This document shows positions 1 to 8,791 of a stretch of 64,000 bases of DNA, one piece after another. The position numbers and the translations under genes were made by a program. Below the pieces are notes generated by a model. The model did no database searches. It was not told the origin of the DNA and was given only the letters and a program-made list of their open reading frames with translations. How positions within the stretch are numbered: position 1 is the first letter of the stretch; every line of letters starts with the position of its first letter. Source of the stretch: Pseudomonadota bacterium (GTDB lineage Bacteria; Pseudomonadota; Gammaproteobacteria; Burkholderiales; Rhodocyclaceae); contig JAFEDH010000004.1 of NCBI GenBank assembly GCA_018241695.1, forward strand, positions 62,001-126,000, written 5' to 3'.

Positions 1-362
1 TAGCCACCTTCGAGCTGATGGGCGTCCCAGCCCACGGCGCGCAGCACGGTGCTCATGGCGCCGGAGCGCATGCCGCCGCGCCAGCACATCACCAGCGGAC
101 GCCAATGCTTGGGCCGGGTCTGGAAGCGGGTGCGGATGTGCCGCCCCACGGCTTCGGCCACATAGGCGCCGCCCAGACGCCGGGCGGCGAAGGGCGAGAC
201 CTGTTTGTACAGCGTGCCCACTTCGGCACGCTGGGCATCGTCGAGTACCGGCGTATTCTCCGCGCCCGGCACATGGTCGTCGGCAAACTCGGCGGGCGAA
301 CGCACGTCGAGAATGGCATCGAATGCGAAGAGCTGTGCTACGGTAGCAACTCCGATTTTCAT
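1..362 (-). CDS. mnmH: tRNA 2-selenouridine synthase (N-terminal part, cut by window edge)
   Basis: Converts 2-thiouridine to 2-selenouridine at the tRNA wobble position, using selenophosphate made by SelD. Translating the minus strand from the ATG at 362 gives about 120 residues of a rhodanese domain: LDVRSPAEFADDHVPGA near the start, then CWRGGMRSGAMS, the active-site Cys loop of the SelU/MnmH family. The frame is open to the window edge, so the rest of the rhodanese domain and the P-loop domain lie outside. It is divergent from selD with 76 bp between the two starts, which fits a shared selenium-use locus. The family call rests on the Cys loop and this neighbour. Confidence 0.88.
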   Translation of the reverse strand, partial: MKIGVATVAQLFAFDAILDVRSPAEFADDHVPGAENTPVLDDAQRAEVGTLYKQVSPFAARRLGGAYVAEAVGRHIRTRFQTRPKHWRPLVMCWRGGMRSGAMSTVLRAVGWDAHQLEGG

Positions 363-438
363 GACGGCGGAGATGGCGCGGGAGGAGGACGTGGATTTTA
401 CGTCGGCCGCGTTGGCTCCCGTCCTTGCCGGAGTATTT

Positions 439-1509
439 ATGAGCGATGGCACTTCTGCCGGTGATGCGCCGGTCAGGCTCACACGGTTTTCCCATGGTGG
501 CGGCTGTGGTTGCAAGATCGCGCCCGGCGTATTGCAGCAAATATTGGCCCGTACACCGGCGGGCCTGCTGCCGCCACAGCTGATGGTGGGTATCGAATCC
601 TCCGACGATGCGGCGGTGTACCGGCTCAACGACCAGCAGGCCATCGTCGCCACCACCGACTTTTTCACCCCGATCGTGGACGATCCCTTCGACTTCGGCC
701 GCATCGCCGCCACCAATGCGCTTTCCGATGTGTACGCCATGGGCGGTACGCCGCTCTTCGCCCTCGCCCTGGTCGGCATGCCGCTGGACCGGCTGCCGCT
801 GGAGGTGGTGGGACGCATCCTCGAAGGCGGGGCGAGTGTGTGCCGCGCGGCCGGCATTCCCATCGCCGGTGGCCACAGCATCGATGTGCCGGAGCCGATC
901 TATGGCCTGGTCGGCATCGGCCTCGTCCACCCCGACCGGGTCAAGCGCAACGACCGCGCCCGTGCCGGAGACGTGATCATCCTGGGCAAGCCGCTGGGCA
1001 TCGGCATTCTTTCCGCCGCGCTGAAAAAGGATCTGCTCTCCGCCGCGGGCTACGCCGAGATGGTGCGCTGGACCACGTTGCTCAACCGGCCCGGTACCAC
1101 ACTGGCCGACATGGAAGGCATTCATGCGGTGACCGATGTGACCGGCTTCGGTCTGGCCGGCCATCTGCTGGAAATCTGCCGTGGTTCGGGGCTGGGTGCA
1201 CGGATCGGTTTTTCCCGTCTGCCGCTTCTCGCCGAAGCGGTGGAACATGCCCGGGCCGGCATCGCCACCGGTGCTTCGGCCCGCAACTGGTCGGCGTATG
1301 GCGCCGAAGTACATCCGGAGGCGGACATCGCGGACTGGCAGCGTAACCTGCTCACCGATCCGCAGACCAGCGGTGGCCTGCTGGTGAGCTGCTCGCCCGG
1401 TGCGGCAGAGGCGGTGCTGGCGCTGTTTCATCATGAAGGCTTCGAGGCGGCTGCGATTGGTACGATGACGCACGGCCCGGCGCAGCTCGCCGTGGGGCTC
1501 GACGGCTAA
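439..1509 (+). CDS. selD: Selenide, water dikinase (selenophosphate synthase)
   Basis: Makes selenophosphate from selenide and ATP. The ATG at 439 (MSDGTSAG) gives 356 aa, close to the usual 340-350; the longer open frame upstream runs into the divergent mnmH and is unlikely to be coding. The N-terminal loop GGGCGCKIAP carries Cys at the catalytic position, so no selenocysteine is needed. Other family motifs are DDAAVYRL, TTDFFTPIVDDPFDFGRIAATNALSDVYAMGG (given here only as the span at roughly residues 70-105) and DPQTSGGLL near the C terminus. With mnmH next door, selenium use here includes tRNA selenouridine; no selenoprotein gene was recognised in the window. Confidence 0.95.
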   Translation: MSDGTSAGDAPVRLTRFSHGGGCGCKIAPGVLQQILARTPAGLLPPQLMVGIESSDDAAVYRLNDQQAIVATTDFFTPIVDDPFDFGRIAATNALSDVYAMGGTPLFALALVGMPLDRLPLEVVGRILEGGASVCRAAGIPIAGGHSIDVPEPIYGLVGIGLVHPDRVKRNDRARAGDVIILGKPLGIGILSAALKKDLLSAAGYAEMVRWTTLLNRPGTTLADMEGIHAVTDVTGFGLAGHLLEICRGSGLGARIGFSRLPLLAEAVEHARAGIATGASARNWSAYGAEVHPEADIADWQRNLLTDPQTSGGLLVSCSPGAAEAVLALFHHEGFEAAAIGTMTHGPAQLAVGLDG

Positions 1510-1583
1510 CATCCGCCGGACGCGGCTGCCACGCACACCGGATGAGCCGCGCATCCGGACAGATACAGTGAAGGAGATACGGC

Positions 1584-2966
1584 ATGTCCGCAACCCGCAC
1601 CGAACATGACAGCTTCGGCCCCATCGAGGTGCCGGCCGGGCGCCTCTGGGGTGCGCAGACCCAACGCTCCTTGCAGAACTTCGCGATTTCCACCGAACGT
1701 ATGCCGCAGGTGCTGGTGCTGGCACTGGCGGAAGTGAAGCGGGCCTGCGCCCTGGCTAACCGGCAGCTGGGCCTGCTCGACGATGCCCGGGCCGAGGCCA
1801 TCATCGCCGCGGCAGGGGAGATCGCCGACGGGCGACACGCCGATGAGTTTCCGCTCTCCGTGTGGCAGACCGGCTCGGGCACGCAGACCAACATGAACCT
1901 CAACGAGGTGATCGCCAACCGTGCCTCCGAGCTGCTGGGCGGCGGGCGCGGTGCCGAACGCCGGGTGCATCCCAACGACGATGTGAACCGGGGCCAGTCT
2001 TCCAACGACATTTTTCCCACCGGCATTCACGTGGCGGTGGCGGTCGCCATACAAGCCAGGCTGTTGCCGGCGCTGGAAGGTTTGCGGGCCACGCTCGCAA
2101 CGAAGTCGGAGACCTTCGCCAACATCGTCAAGATTGGCCGCACCCATCTTCAGGACGCCACGCCGCTCACCCTCGGGCAGGAATTCTCCGGCTATGTCGC
2201 CCAGCTCGATCATGCCCGTGCCGCCATCGAGGCGACCCGGCCCACCCTGCTCGAACTGGCCGCGGGCGGTACCGCCGTCGGCACAGGGCTCAACACCCAT
2301 CCCGAATTCGGGGCGCGCGTGGCGATGGCGCTGGCGGCGCGCCTGGGCCTGCCCTTTGTCAGCGCACCCAACAAGTTCGCCGCGCTGGCCGCGCACGATG
2401 CCCTGGTGTTTGCCCACGGCGCCCTCAAGACACTGGCGGTAGCGCTGAACAAGATCGCCAACGATGTACGCTGGCTGGCCTCCGGCCCGCGCTCGGGGCT
2501 GGGCGAGATCACGATTCCCGAGAACGAGCCGGGCAGCTCGATCATGCCCGGCAAGGTGAACCCTACCCAGTGCGAGGCGCTCACCATGATCTGCGCGCAG
2601 GTCTTCGGCAATGACGTGGCGGTGAATTTCGGCGGCGCGGCGGGCAATTTCGAGCTCAATGTCTATAAGCCCCTGCTGGCCCACAATCTGCTGCAAAGCC
2701 TGCGTCTCCTGTCCGATGGCATGACCAGTTTCGAGGTGCATTGCGCACGCGGCATCGAAGCCAGCCGGCCCCGTATCGCCGAGCTGATGGAGCGTTCGCT
2801 GATGCTGGTCACGGCGCTGGCGCCCCATATCGGTTACGACCGTGCCGCCCGGATCGCCAAGCGCGCCCACGAGGAGGGCGGCACGCTGCGCGAGGCCGCC
2901 CTGGCCCTGGGCTTCGTGACCGCCGAGGATTTCGATCGCTGGGTGCGGCCCGCCGACATGGTGTGA
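1584..2966 (+). CDS. fumC: Class II fumarate hydratase
   Basis: Interconverts fumarate and malate in the TCA cycle as an iron-independent, oxygen-stable tetramer. Length 460 aa is typical. It contains the lyase signature [15 protein letters not shown] and the upstream [19 protein letters not shown] and [16 protein letters not shown] blocks, which build the active site. The ATG at 1584 follows AAGGAGA with good spacing. It lies 74 bp after selD on the same strand, and a GC-rich palindrome follows the stop. Argininosuccinate lyase and aspartase share the fold, but the [10 protein letters not shown] block and overall match favour FumC. Confidence 0.96.
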   Translation: MSATRTEHDSFGPIEVPAGRLWGAQTQRSLQNFAISTERMPQVLVLALAEVKRACALANRQLGLLDDARAEAIIAAAGEIADGRHADEFPLSVWQTGSGTQTNMNLNEVIANRASELLGGGRGAERRVHPNDDVNRGQSSNDIFPTGIHVAVAVAIQARLLPALEGLRATLATKSETFANIVKIGRTHLQDATPLTLGQEFSGYVAQLDHARAAIEATRPTLLELAAGGTAVGTGLNTHPEFGARVAMALAARLGLPFVSAPNKFAALAAHDALVFAHGALKTLAVALNKIANDVRWLASGPRSGLGEITIPENEPGSSIMPGKVNPTQCEALTMICAQVFGNDVAVNFGGAAGNFELNVYKPLLAHNLLQSLRLLSDGMTSFEVHCARGIEASRPRIAELMERSLMLVTALAPHIGYDRAARIAKRAHEEGGTLREAALALGFVTAEDFDRWVRPADMV

Positions 2967-2996
2967 GCGGCCCGGGCCGCCGGGGAATTTTCCCGT
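2967..2996 (+). terminator. Palindromic GC-rich stretch after fumC
   Basis: A perfect 14-bp palindrome (GCGGCCCGGGCCGC) starts immediately after the fumC stop and is followed by GGGGAATTTTCCC. This could end fumC transcription, but the hairpin loop would be tight and the T tract is short. Confidence 0.3.
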
Positions 2997-3185
2997 CGGA
3001 CCATTTGTCCGGCCTTGGAAGGCAGGCATGCGAAGTGTCAGGTATCGACGCTGCGCGAGCGGAACATGTCTCCCTCCGGGAACGTGGACGAAGATCGTCC
3101 CATCCAATGGTCAGACACGGACAGAAACACTCCATCGAACGATGCCGGAGAGTGCCGTGCCCAACCCTTTGCCGGAGGAAATCAA

Positions 3186-3524
3186 ATGCTGAAATATGCG
3201 GTCATCGTGTTCTGTATCGCAGCCGTGGGCGGTCTTGTGCTCGCGGCACATGTACTGCGCAACAAGTTCGCCCCCTGGGCGCTGTCGCTATTGCACGCAT
3301 TGCTTGGCGCAACCGGATTGATCCTGACCCTCATTCTGCTCGTACAGGGTAATGCGCCACAGAAGGTACTGATTGGCCTCGCATTGCTGCTGTTGGCGGC
3401 GCTGGGCGGGTTTTTCCTGGCTTCGTTTCATCTGCGCCGGAAACTTCCGCCCAAAGCGGTGGTGGTGATCCATGCCGGGGTCGCGGCTGCGGGCTTGTTG
3501 ACATTGGTAAGCGTGCTGCTGTGA
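3186..3524 (+). CDS. Small integral membrane protein, unknown function
   Basis: A 112-aa protein made almost entirely of about four hydrophobic segments (residues about 4-22, 30-50, 58-78 and 90-110) joined by short basic loops such as LRNKF and LRRKLPPK. The ATG at 3186 is preceded by GGAGGAA at 3174-3180; the longer in-frame extension upstream has no comparable ribosome site. The stop overlaps the start of the next gene (TGATG), so the two are probably co-translated. I do not recognise the family. With the adjoining DUF2231 protein it may form a small inner-membrane unit. Confidence 0.75.
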   Translation: MLKYAVIVFCIAAVGGLVLAAHVLRNKFAPWALSLLHALLGATGLILTLILLVQGNAPQKVLIGLALLLLAALGGFFLASFHLRRKLPPKAVVVIHAGVAAAGLLTLVSVLL

Positions 3525-3976
3525 TGTCGCGCCATCCCTTGCATCCGGCGCTGGTGCATTTCCCGGTTGCCTGCTGGTCGCTGGCGGTCGCCGCGGATTT
3601 TGCCGGGATCTGGCTGGGCGAAATGGCGTGGCGCTGGTCAGGAGGGCTGCTTGCCGTGGGCTGCGGCATGGCCCTGGTGGCCATGTGCGCCGGCCTGCTC
3701 GAACTGGTCCGGGTGCCCGAAGGTGAGGCGATGCGCGTTGCCTATTGGCACATGGGGCTGATGCTCACGGCCTGCACGTTGTTTGGCGCCCGTCTGCTGT
3801 TGCGTCTGGACGGCTTGCAGCCGTTGGTGCCGGATGTCGTTTCCCTGCTGTTCGATGCGGCGGGATTCGTCTGTCTGGCAATCGGTGGCTGGCTCGGCGG
3901 GCAACTGGTATATCGCTATGGTGCTGGCAGCACCAGAAGCTTGAGCAGGAGCGTCGATGGAAGCGCAGCCCCGTAA
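3524..3976 (+). CDS. DUF2231-type membrane protein
   Basis: A 150-aa inner-membrane protein with about four transmembrane helices. It begins SRHPLHPALVHFPVACW, and HP.(L/I)VHFP is the typical opening of DUF2231 proteins. Later LVRVPEGEAMRVAYWHMGL also fits that family. The ATG at 3524 overlaps the previous stop by one base; a GTG three bases earlier is the alternative. The function of DUF2231 is unknown, though members often sit near cytochromes or redox genes. It overlaps the following sigma-factor gene by 20 bp. Confidence 0.75.
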   Translation: MSRHPLHPALVHFPVACWSLAVAADFAGIWLGEMAWRWSGGLLAVGCGMALVAMCAGLLELVRVPEGEAMRVAYWHMGLMLTACTLFGARLLLRLDGLQPLVPDVVSLLFDAAGFVCLAIGGWLGGQLVYRYGAGSTRSLSRSVDGSAAP

Positions 3977-4712
3977 CCCGATTGGAGAATTCATGCCGGA
4001 TCCATCCCGCCAGACACGGCCGTCCATTTCTTCACAGGCAACCGATGCCGAACTCGTATCACAGGCGGTGCGGGGAGAAGGTGCCGCATTCGAGGCGATC
4101 ATGCGGCGCTACAACCGGCTGCTGTTCCGGACGGCGCGCAGCATTCTGAAAAGCGACGTGGAGGCCGAGGATGCGTTGCAGGAAGCCTACCTGCGTGCGT
4201 GGCGCGCCCTGGGCGGATTCCGTTCCGAGGCCCGACTGTCGACCTGGCTGGTGCGGATCGTCGTCAACGAGGCGCTGGCCCGCCTGGATCGAAAGGCGGC
4301 GCGAATCATTCCGCTGGATACCCTCATGAACACTACCGATCCCGAACTGCAGGTGTCCCTGACCGGGAATCCCGCGCAGCAGCCTGAAAACATGGCCATG
4401 CGCAGCGAATTCCGCAGGCTGCTCGAAGCCCGGATCGATCTGCTGCCGGAAGTTTTCCGTACCGTTTTCATGCTGCGCGCCGTCGAGGAAATGAGCGTGG
4501 AAGAAGTTTCACAGGCACTCGAGATTCCCGAGGCGACAGTGCGGACCCGGTTCTTCCGGGCCCGCAGCCTGCTGCGCGAGGGTCTGGCCAGCCAGGTCGA
4601 TATGGCCCTCGACGAAGCCTTCAGCTTCGATGGCGCGCGTTGCGACCGGATCGTCCTGGGCGTGCTGGAAAGGGCGCAAGCCGAAGGTCTGGCTACGAAA
4701 AATGATGGCTGA
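3957..4712 (+). CDS. ECF-family RNA polymerase sigma factor
   Basis: An RpoE-like extracytoplasmic-function sigma factor of 251 aa. Region 2 is visible (AFEAIMRRYNRLLFRTARSI, then DAEDALQEAYLRAWRALGGF with one residue differing), followed by the linker and region 4 (LPEVFRTVFMLRAVEEMSVEEVSQALEIPEATVRTRFFRAR). The C-terminal tail of about 40 residues is longer than usual. Two starts have good ribosome sites: ATG 3957 after AGGAG, and ATG 3993 after GGAGA; I keep the longer one. It overlaps the DUF2231 gene. No anti-sigma gene follows: the next gene is on the opposite strand, so a small membrane protein upstream may act as partner, or control may be by another route. Confidence 0.88.
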   Translation: MEAQPRNPIGEFMPDPSRQTRPSISSQATDAELVSQAVRGEGAAFEAIMRRYNRLLFRTARSILKSDVEAEDALQEAYLRAWRALGGFRSEARLSTWLVRIVVNEALARLDRKAARIIPLDTLMNTTDPELQVSLTGNPAQQPENMAMRSEFRRLLEARIDLLPEVFRTVFMLRAVEEMSVEEVSQALEIPEATVRTRFFRARSLLREGLASQVDMALDEAFSFDGARCDRIVLGVLERAQAEGLATKNDG

Positions 4713-4738
4713 GGGAGGGTCGCTCCGCTCCCGCACGC

Positions 4739-5467
4739 TCAGTCCGTCGGGATGAGGTTCATTTCGCCGGCGTTGATGGCGAACGGCAGATGGTTGCCGG
4801 GTGGCGGCAGGGGGCAGGTTGCATAGGGGGTGAAGACGCAGGGCGGGTTGATGAGGCGGTTGAAATCGAGCACCACACGACCGGCGACGGGGGTGTCGGC
4901 GTACAGGAAGCGGCCGCCGCCATAGCTCGTGAGCCGGTTGCTGCGATCGCCGATGACGAAATGCAGGGGATGCGTAGTCGGTTCCTGCGGGGCGAGCGTA
5001 TGCATCGCACCTTCGTGCATGAAAGCCGCGCGGCCGTTTTCCCAGCGTGCATCGATGCGCCATGCCGGATCGTGATCGAAGCAGGGAATCGCGGCGGGGG
5101 CGCGCAGCGCGGGCAGTGTGGTGTCCTTCAGGCGCAGGGCCGGCTTGCCATCGCGCTCGATCAGCAGCAGGCGCCAGGGACCGAGCGCCACCACGGTGGG
5201 AGTTCCGTGTGCATCACTGATCAGGGGCAGCGGCGTGCCGTCCACCGGAATCCAGCAGATGGCGTTTGCCTCCACGCGCACCTCTCCGACACGGTCCGGC
5301 CCGCCGGGCAGCACCACGGCGCTGTCCGCTGCGGCGCCTACGGTATGTCGGCCCGGTGTCAGCCAGTACAGGCCGATCAGGCTGAGCCAGCCCTCGGGAT
5401 CGCGCAGGGCGTCGAGGCGCGCAGCGCGCCAGATGGCGAAATCATCTTGCTGCGGGACAAGGTTCAT
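4739..5467 (-). CDS. DUF1684 domain protein
   Basis: A 242-aa, probably cytoplasmic protein with no signal peptide. The C-terminal half has the DUF1684 hallmarks: VVLDFNRLINPPCVFTPYA, CPLPPPGNHLPFAINAGE and the final GEMNLIP. The N-terminal part (WLSLIGLYWLTPGRHTVG) also fits the family. The ATG at 5467 is chosen because the upstream extension of the frame has a different composition and is antisense to the next gene. Its stop faces the sigma-factor gene 27 bp away. Function is unknown, so the family name is all that can be given. Confidence 0.82.
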   Translation of the reverse strand: MNLVPQQDDFAIWRAARLDALRDPEGWLSLIGLYWLTPGRHTVGAAADSAVVLPGGPDRVGEVRVEANAICWIPVDGTPLPLISDAHGTPTVVALGPWRLLLIERDGKPALRLKDTTLPALRAPAAIPCFDHDPAWRIDARWENGRAAFMHEGAMHTLAPQEPTTHPLHFVIGDRSNRLTSYGGGRFLYADTPVAGRVVLDFNRLINPPCVFTPYATCPLPPPGNHLPFAINAGEMNLIPTD

Positions 5468-5533
5468 GCGTGCGGGTGGCGGCAGATGGCTACAATGAAT
5501 TTCCCTTCCCAACAATAACCCGAAGGACGTGCC

Positions 5534-7177
5534 ATGAATACTCTTTACTGCCGGCTCGGCCTTGCCGCCTTTTTCATGCTGCTGCAGGCATCGGCGTTTT
5601 GCGATCCGGTCGTGGCCGATATGGCCCTGCCCCGCCCCAACTCCTATCTCGCCCGAAGCGCCAACGCCATGCCCCACACCAATCCGGCGCAGGTGGATTC
5701 CACCGCGGTGGCGGGTCCACGCGGCCCCACCCGGTTGCTGGCGCCCATGGAGCTGCGATACGCGAAGGGAATCGGTCCGGGGCATTTCGGCTTCACGATT
5801 TCCAGCCCCTACCGGAATGGCCGGCGCGTGATCTGGTCCTCGGGAGCGGACGGCATCGTCAAGCTCGACGAAGCCAGTTTCCGCGTCATTGATGCCATGC
5901 CTCTGGCCGGGGTCACACCGATGACCGATGCGGAAGCGGAAAGCGTGCTGGGCCAGCTCGCAAGCCTGCGCGGCCCGGCCCGGCTCCAGTTCGCCATCCG
6001 GCATGCGCCGCGCATCTATGGCAGCAACATGGCCGGGGTCTACACCCTGCTCGACCGGGACGGCAATTTCTATGTCGGGGGGAAGACCGGCCTGACCGCT
6101 TACGGTGACCGCCATCCCGGTGACCCCGATTCACCCATTGCGGTGCGTCGCACCTGGACCCTGCCGGCCGGAGTGAAGGGGCCGCTGGTGGGCATCAACA
6201 TGACGTACGACGGCTGGCTGGTGCTGGTGACCGAGGATGGCTGGCTGATGACCGTATCCCGCGATTTCAGATTCCACCACCTGATGCGCCTGCCCCATGC
6301 CGAAGAGGAAGCTGCCACCCAGAACGCCAAGATGGCGGCCGAGGGGCGCACCGGCTACGGCTGGGTGCGCAACAGCTATGCCGTGGATGAACATGGCGGC
6401 ATCTACATTGCCGCCAACAACTGGATGATGAAGATGGTGTGGACCGGCAAGGCGCTTTCCGCTGCGACACGGGATGGCGCCTGGGTCGTGCCCTATGCCA
6501 ACAGCACGGGCCGGGGTACCGGTTCGACACCGGTACTGATGGGTTTCGGCAAAGATGCGCGGCTGGTGGTCATCACTGATGGCGATGATCTGATGAATAT
6601 CACCTACTACTGGCGTGACGCGATTCCCTCCGACTGGCAGGGCCGTGCGGAATGGGGCGATCGGCGCATCGTGGCGAAACTGCCGGTCAATCTGTGCGAT
6701 CCCGCGCGCCGGGCCTTGCAATCGGAACAGGCGGTGGTGGTGGCCGGTCACGATGCCTTCGTCGTGAACAACGAACCCGCCTCCTATCCCCCCGGTTTTC
6801 CCCATCGCTATGGCGCACTGTTGCTGAGCCTCCTGGGGGACGATCCGGCCTACACGCCACATGGCATGGAGAAATTCACCTGGGATCCGCAGGCACGCCA
6901 GGCCCGCAGCGCCTGGTGCAATACCGAAATCGCATCGCCCAATGCCGTACCTTTCGCCAGCCTGGGTTCGGGCCTGGTCTACACCACCGGAGTCCGGGAC
7001 TGGCAATGGACGCTGGAGGCGATCGACATCGCCAGTGGCCGGGCGGCTTTCCACTACGTGATGGGTGGGCCGCGCTACAACACCAACTTCTCCGGCGTGG
7101 TGATCGATGGTCAGGGTCGCCCTACCTTCGGCACCCTTTTTGGCCTGCTGCGCATCGAGGCGGTGCCCGCGCCGTAG
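5534..7177 (+). CDS. Secreted protein, possible beta-propeller, unknown family
   Basis: A 547-aa protein starting with a clear signal peptide (NTLYCRLGLAAFFMLLQASAFC, cleavage near residue 24) after AAGGACG. The mature part is rich in repeated beta-strand/turn patterns such as GVYTLLDRDGNFYVGGKTG, MTYDGWLVLVTEDGWLMTV and YAVDEHGGIYIAANNW. These recur at intervals like the blades of a propeller, and the end is DGQGRPTFGTLFGLLRIE. No catalytic motif was recognised. It is probably periplasmic or extracellular. It sits at the upstream edge of the LLM/F420 island, in the same direction, so it may bind or sense the pathway substrate; this is inference from position only. Confidence 0.7.
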   Translation: MNTLYCRLGLAAFFMLLQASAFCDPVVADMALPRPNSYLARSANAMPHTNPAQVDSTAVAGPRGPTRLLAPMELRYAKGIGPGHFGFTISSPYRNGRRVIWSSGADGIVKLDEASFRVIDAMPLAGVTPMTDAEAESVLGQLASLRGPARLQFAIRHAPRIYGSNMAGVYTLLDRDGNFYVGGKTGLTAYGDRHPGDPDSPIAVRRTWTLPAGVKGPLVGINMTYDGWLVLVTEDGWLMTVSRDFRFHHLMRLPHAEEEAATQNAKMAAEGRTGYGWVRNSYAVDEHGGIYIAANNWMMKMVWTGKALSAATRDGAWVVPYANSTGRGTGSTPVLMGFGKDARLVVITDGDDLMNITYYWRDAIPSDWQGRAEWGDRRIVAKLPVNLCDPARRALQSEQAVVVAGHDAFVVNNEPASYPPGFPHRYGALLLSLLGDDPAYTPHGMEKFTWDPQARQARSAWCNTEIASPNAVPFASLGSGLVYTTGVRDWQWTLEAIDIASGRAAFHYVMGGPRYNTNFSGVVIDGQGRPTFGTLFGLLRIEAVPAP

Positions 7178-7322
7178 AGGGCAGACCGGGTGCCCGGAGA
7201 TTCCCGACCGGGGCCTTTTAGGCCGCTTGTCCGGAAAAGCGTCCGGATGCGGTAGGATTGCGCGACATTTCTCCGCGCACCCCGCAGCCTGGAGTGCCCC
7301 GTCATCCGCCAAGGAGCTCCCG

Positions 7323-8195
7323 ATGAAATTCGTCTTGCAACTGGGGTTTGCCCATTTCTCCGACTACGTCACACTGGCCCAGCACGCCGAAGCCGCCGGC
7401 TGGTCGGCGTTGTCCATGCCTGACAGCCTGTTTTTTCCCAAGCTGTCCGATTCGGATTATCCCTATGCCGATACCGAAGCCATCCGGCAGTACATCGAGG
7501 CTTCACCCTTCATCGAGCCTTTCATTGCCATGGCCACCATGGCGGCGCAAACCAGAACCATCCATTTCTACCCGGGCGTGCTCAAGGTGCCGGTACGCCA
7601 GCCGCTGGTGCTGGCCAAGCTGCTGACTTCCCTGGCGGTAGTGTCGAACAACCGGATTTCCCTGGGTGCCGGCCTCAGCCCCTGGAAAGAGGATTTCATC
7701 TACAACAACGTCGATTTCGAAAAGCGCGGCAAGCTGATGGACGAGTGCCTGGCGATCATCCGCGGTTGCATGAGCGGCGAGTATTTCGAGTATCACAGCG
7801 AGAACTATGATTTCGGCCTGCTCAAGATGAACCCGGTGCCCACGGTGCCGGTGCCCATCCTGGTCGGCGGTCATGCCAAGCCCGCACTGCGCCGTGCCGC
7901 CCGTCTGGGGGATGGCTGGGCCTCGGCCAACACCGACTACGCCACGCTCAAGGAACTCATCGGCCAGCTCAACGAATTCCGCAAGGAAGCCGGCACCCTG
8001 AATCGCAAGGACTACCAGATTCACGGTCTCGATTTCGGGGCCCGCACGGTGGACGATTTCAAGCGCCTGCAGGAACTCGGTGTCACCCATGCCGGCCTGG
8101 TGCCCTGGGGCGCCGATGCCCACAGCATGACCAAGGCGCAACACCTCGACGCCATCAAGCGTTTCGGTGATGACATCATTTCCCGCTTCCGCTGA
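7323..8195 (+). CDS. LLM-class (luciferase-like) oxidoreductase, candidate F420-dependent 1
   Basis: A 290-aa TIM-barrel protein of the bacterial luciferase-like superfamily, which reduces or oxidises substrates with F420 or FMN. Family blocks: MPDSLFF near residue 35, then LAKLLTSLAVVSNNRISLGAGLSPWKEDF and RGKLMDECLAIIR, and PVPILVGGHAKPALRRAARLGDGW. ATG 7323 follows AAGGAGCTCCC; the in-frame extension into the previous gene's tail is a shadow. It leads a cluster with an NTF2-fold protein and a KstD-like flavoprotein. Use of F420 is inferred from the family and from the nearby biosynthesis operon; FMN use is not excluded. Confidence 0.85.
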   Translation: MKFVLQLGFAHFSDYVTLAQHAEAAGWSALSMPDSLFFPKLSDSDYPYADTEAIRQYIEASPFIEPFIAMATMAAQTRTIHFYPGVLKVPVRQPLVLAKLLTSLAVVSNNRISLGAGLSPWKEDFIYNNVDFEKRGKLMDECLAIIRGCMSGEYFEYHSENYDFGLLKMNPVPTVPVPILVGGHAKPALRRAARLGDGWASANTDYATLKELIGQLNEFRKEAGTLNRKDYQIHGLDFGARTVDDFKRLQELGVTHAGLVPWGADAHSMTKAQHLDAIKRFGDDIISRFR

Positions 8196-8258
8196 TCCAC
8201 ACTTTTCCGGGCCTCCCGCCATGGCGGCCGGGTACCTACAACCACAGGAGGAAACACC

Positions 8259-8783
8259 ATGAGCAATGACGACCTGGCCCAGTTGCGCCGCGACATCCAG
8301 ATGCTGAAGGATGCCGAGGCCATCCGCAATCTCAAGGGCGCCTATTTCCGTTGTGCCGACACCAGCAACCTGACCGAGATCGCCACCCTTTTTCACGACG
8401 ACGTGGAAGTGAAATTCGTCGGTGGCACCTACGAGTGGGATCTCAAGGGCAAGAAGGCCTATCTGGAAGCCCTGACCCAGGGCTTCAATCCGAATGTGGT
8501 GGCACAGCACCACGGCCATACTCCCGAGATTCACGTGCTCAACGAGCGTGAAGCCACCGGTACCTGGTATCTCTACGACAACTTCTGGAATCTGGGCGAG
8601 GGGCGCTACACCTACGGCACTGCTCTTTACCGTGACTATTACGTCAAGGAAAACGGCCGCTGGCTGATCCGCCGCACCGCCTACAAGCGTGTTTATGAAG
8701 TGGTGGAGGAAATGCCCAAGGACAAGGAGCCCAATTTCACCTACCGCTGGCTGGCCGACAAGAACGCCAAAATGGTCGAGTGA
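8259..8783 (+). CDS. SnoaL-like NTF2-fold protein
   Basis: A 174-aa protein of the SnoaL_4/NTF2 fold: DAEAIRNLKGAYFRCADTSNLTEIATLFHDDVEVKF at residues about 18-50, then YLYDNFWNLGEGRYTYGTALYRDYYVKENGRWLIRRTAYKRVYE. Relatives include ring-opening or cyclising isomerases, dehydratases and small-molecule binders; the exact reaction is not readable. ATG 8259 has AGGAGGA upstream. It starts 63 bp after the LLM gene and ends 8 bp before the flavoprotein start, so all three are probably co-transcribed and act on related intermediates. Confidence 0.82.
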   Translation: MSNDDLAQLRRDIQMLKDAEAIRNLKGAYFRCADTSNLTEIATLFHDDVEVKFVGGTYEWDLKGKKAYLEALTQGFNPNVVAQHHGHTPEIHVLNEREATGTWYLYDNFWNLGEGRYTYGTALYRDYYVKENGRWLIRRTAYKRVYEVVEEMPKDKEPNFTYRWLADKNAKMVE

Positions 8784-8791
8784 GAAACGCC

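Noticed and set aside
205..438. N-terminal extension of selD to 205
   Set aside because: The extension overlaps the divergent mnmH coding region and has no ribosome site; SelD homology starts after 439.
439..560. Possible selenocysteine in SelD
   Set aside because: The catalytic loop codons read GGCTGTGGTTGC (Gly-Cys-Gly-Cys), so the position is cysteine and there is no in-frame TGA.
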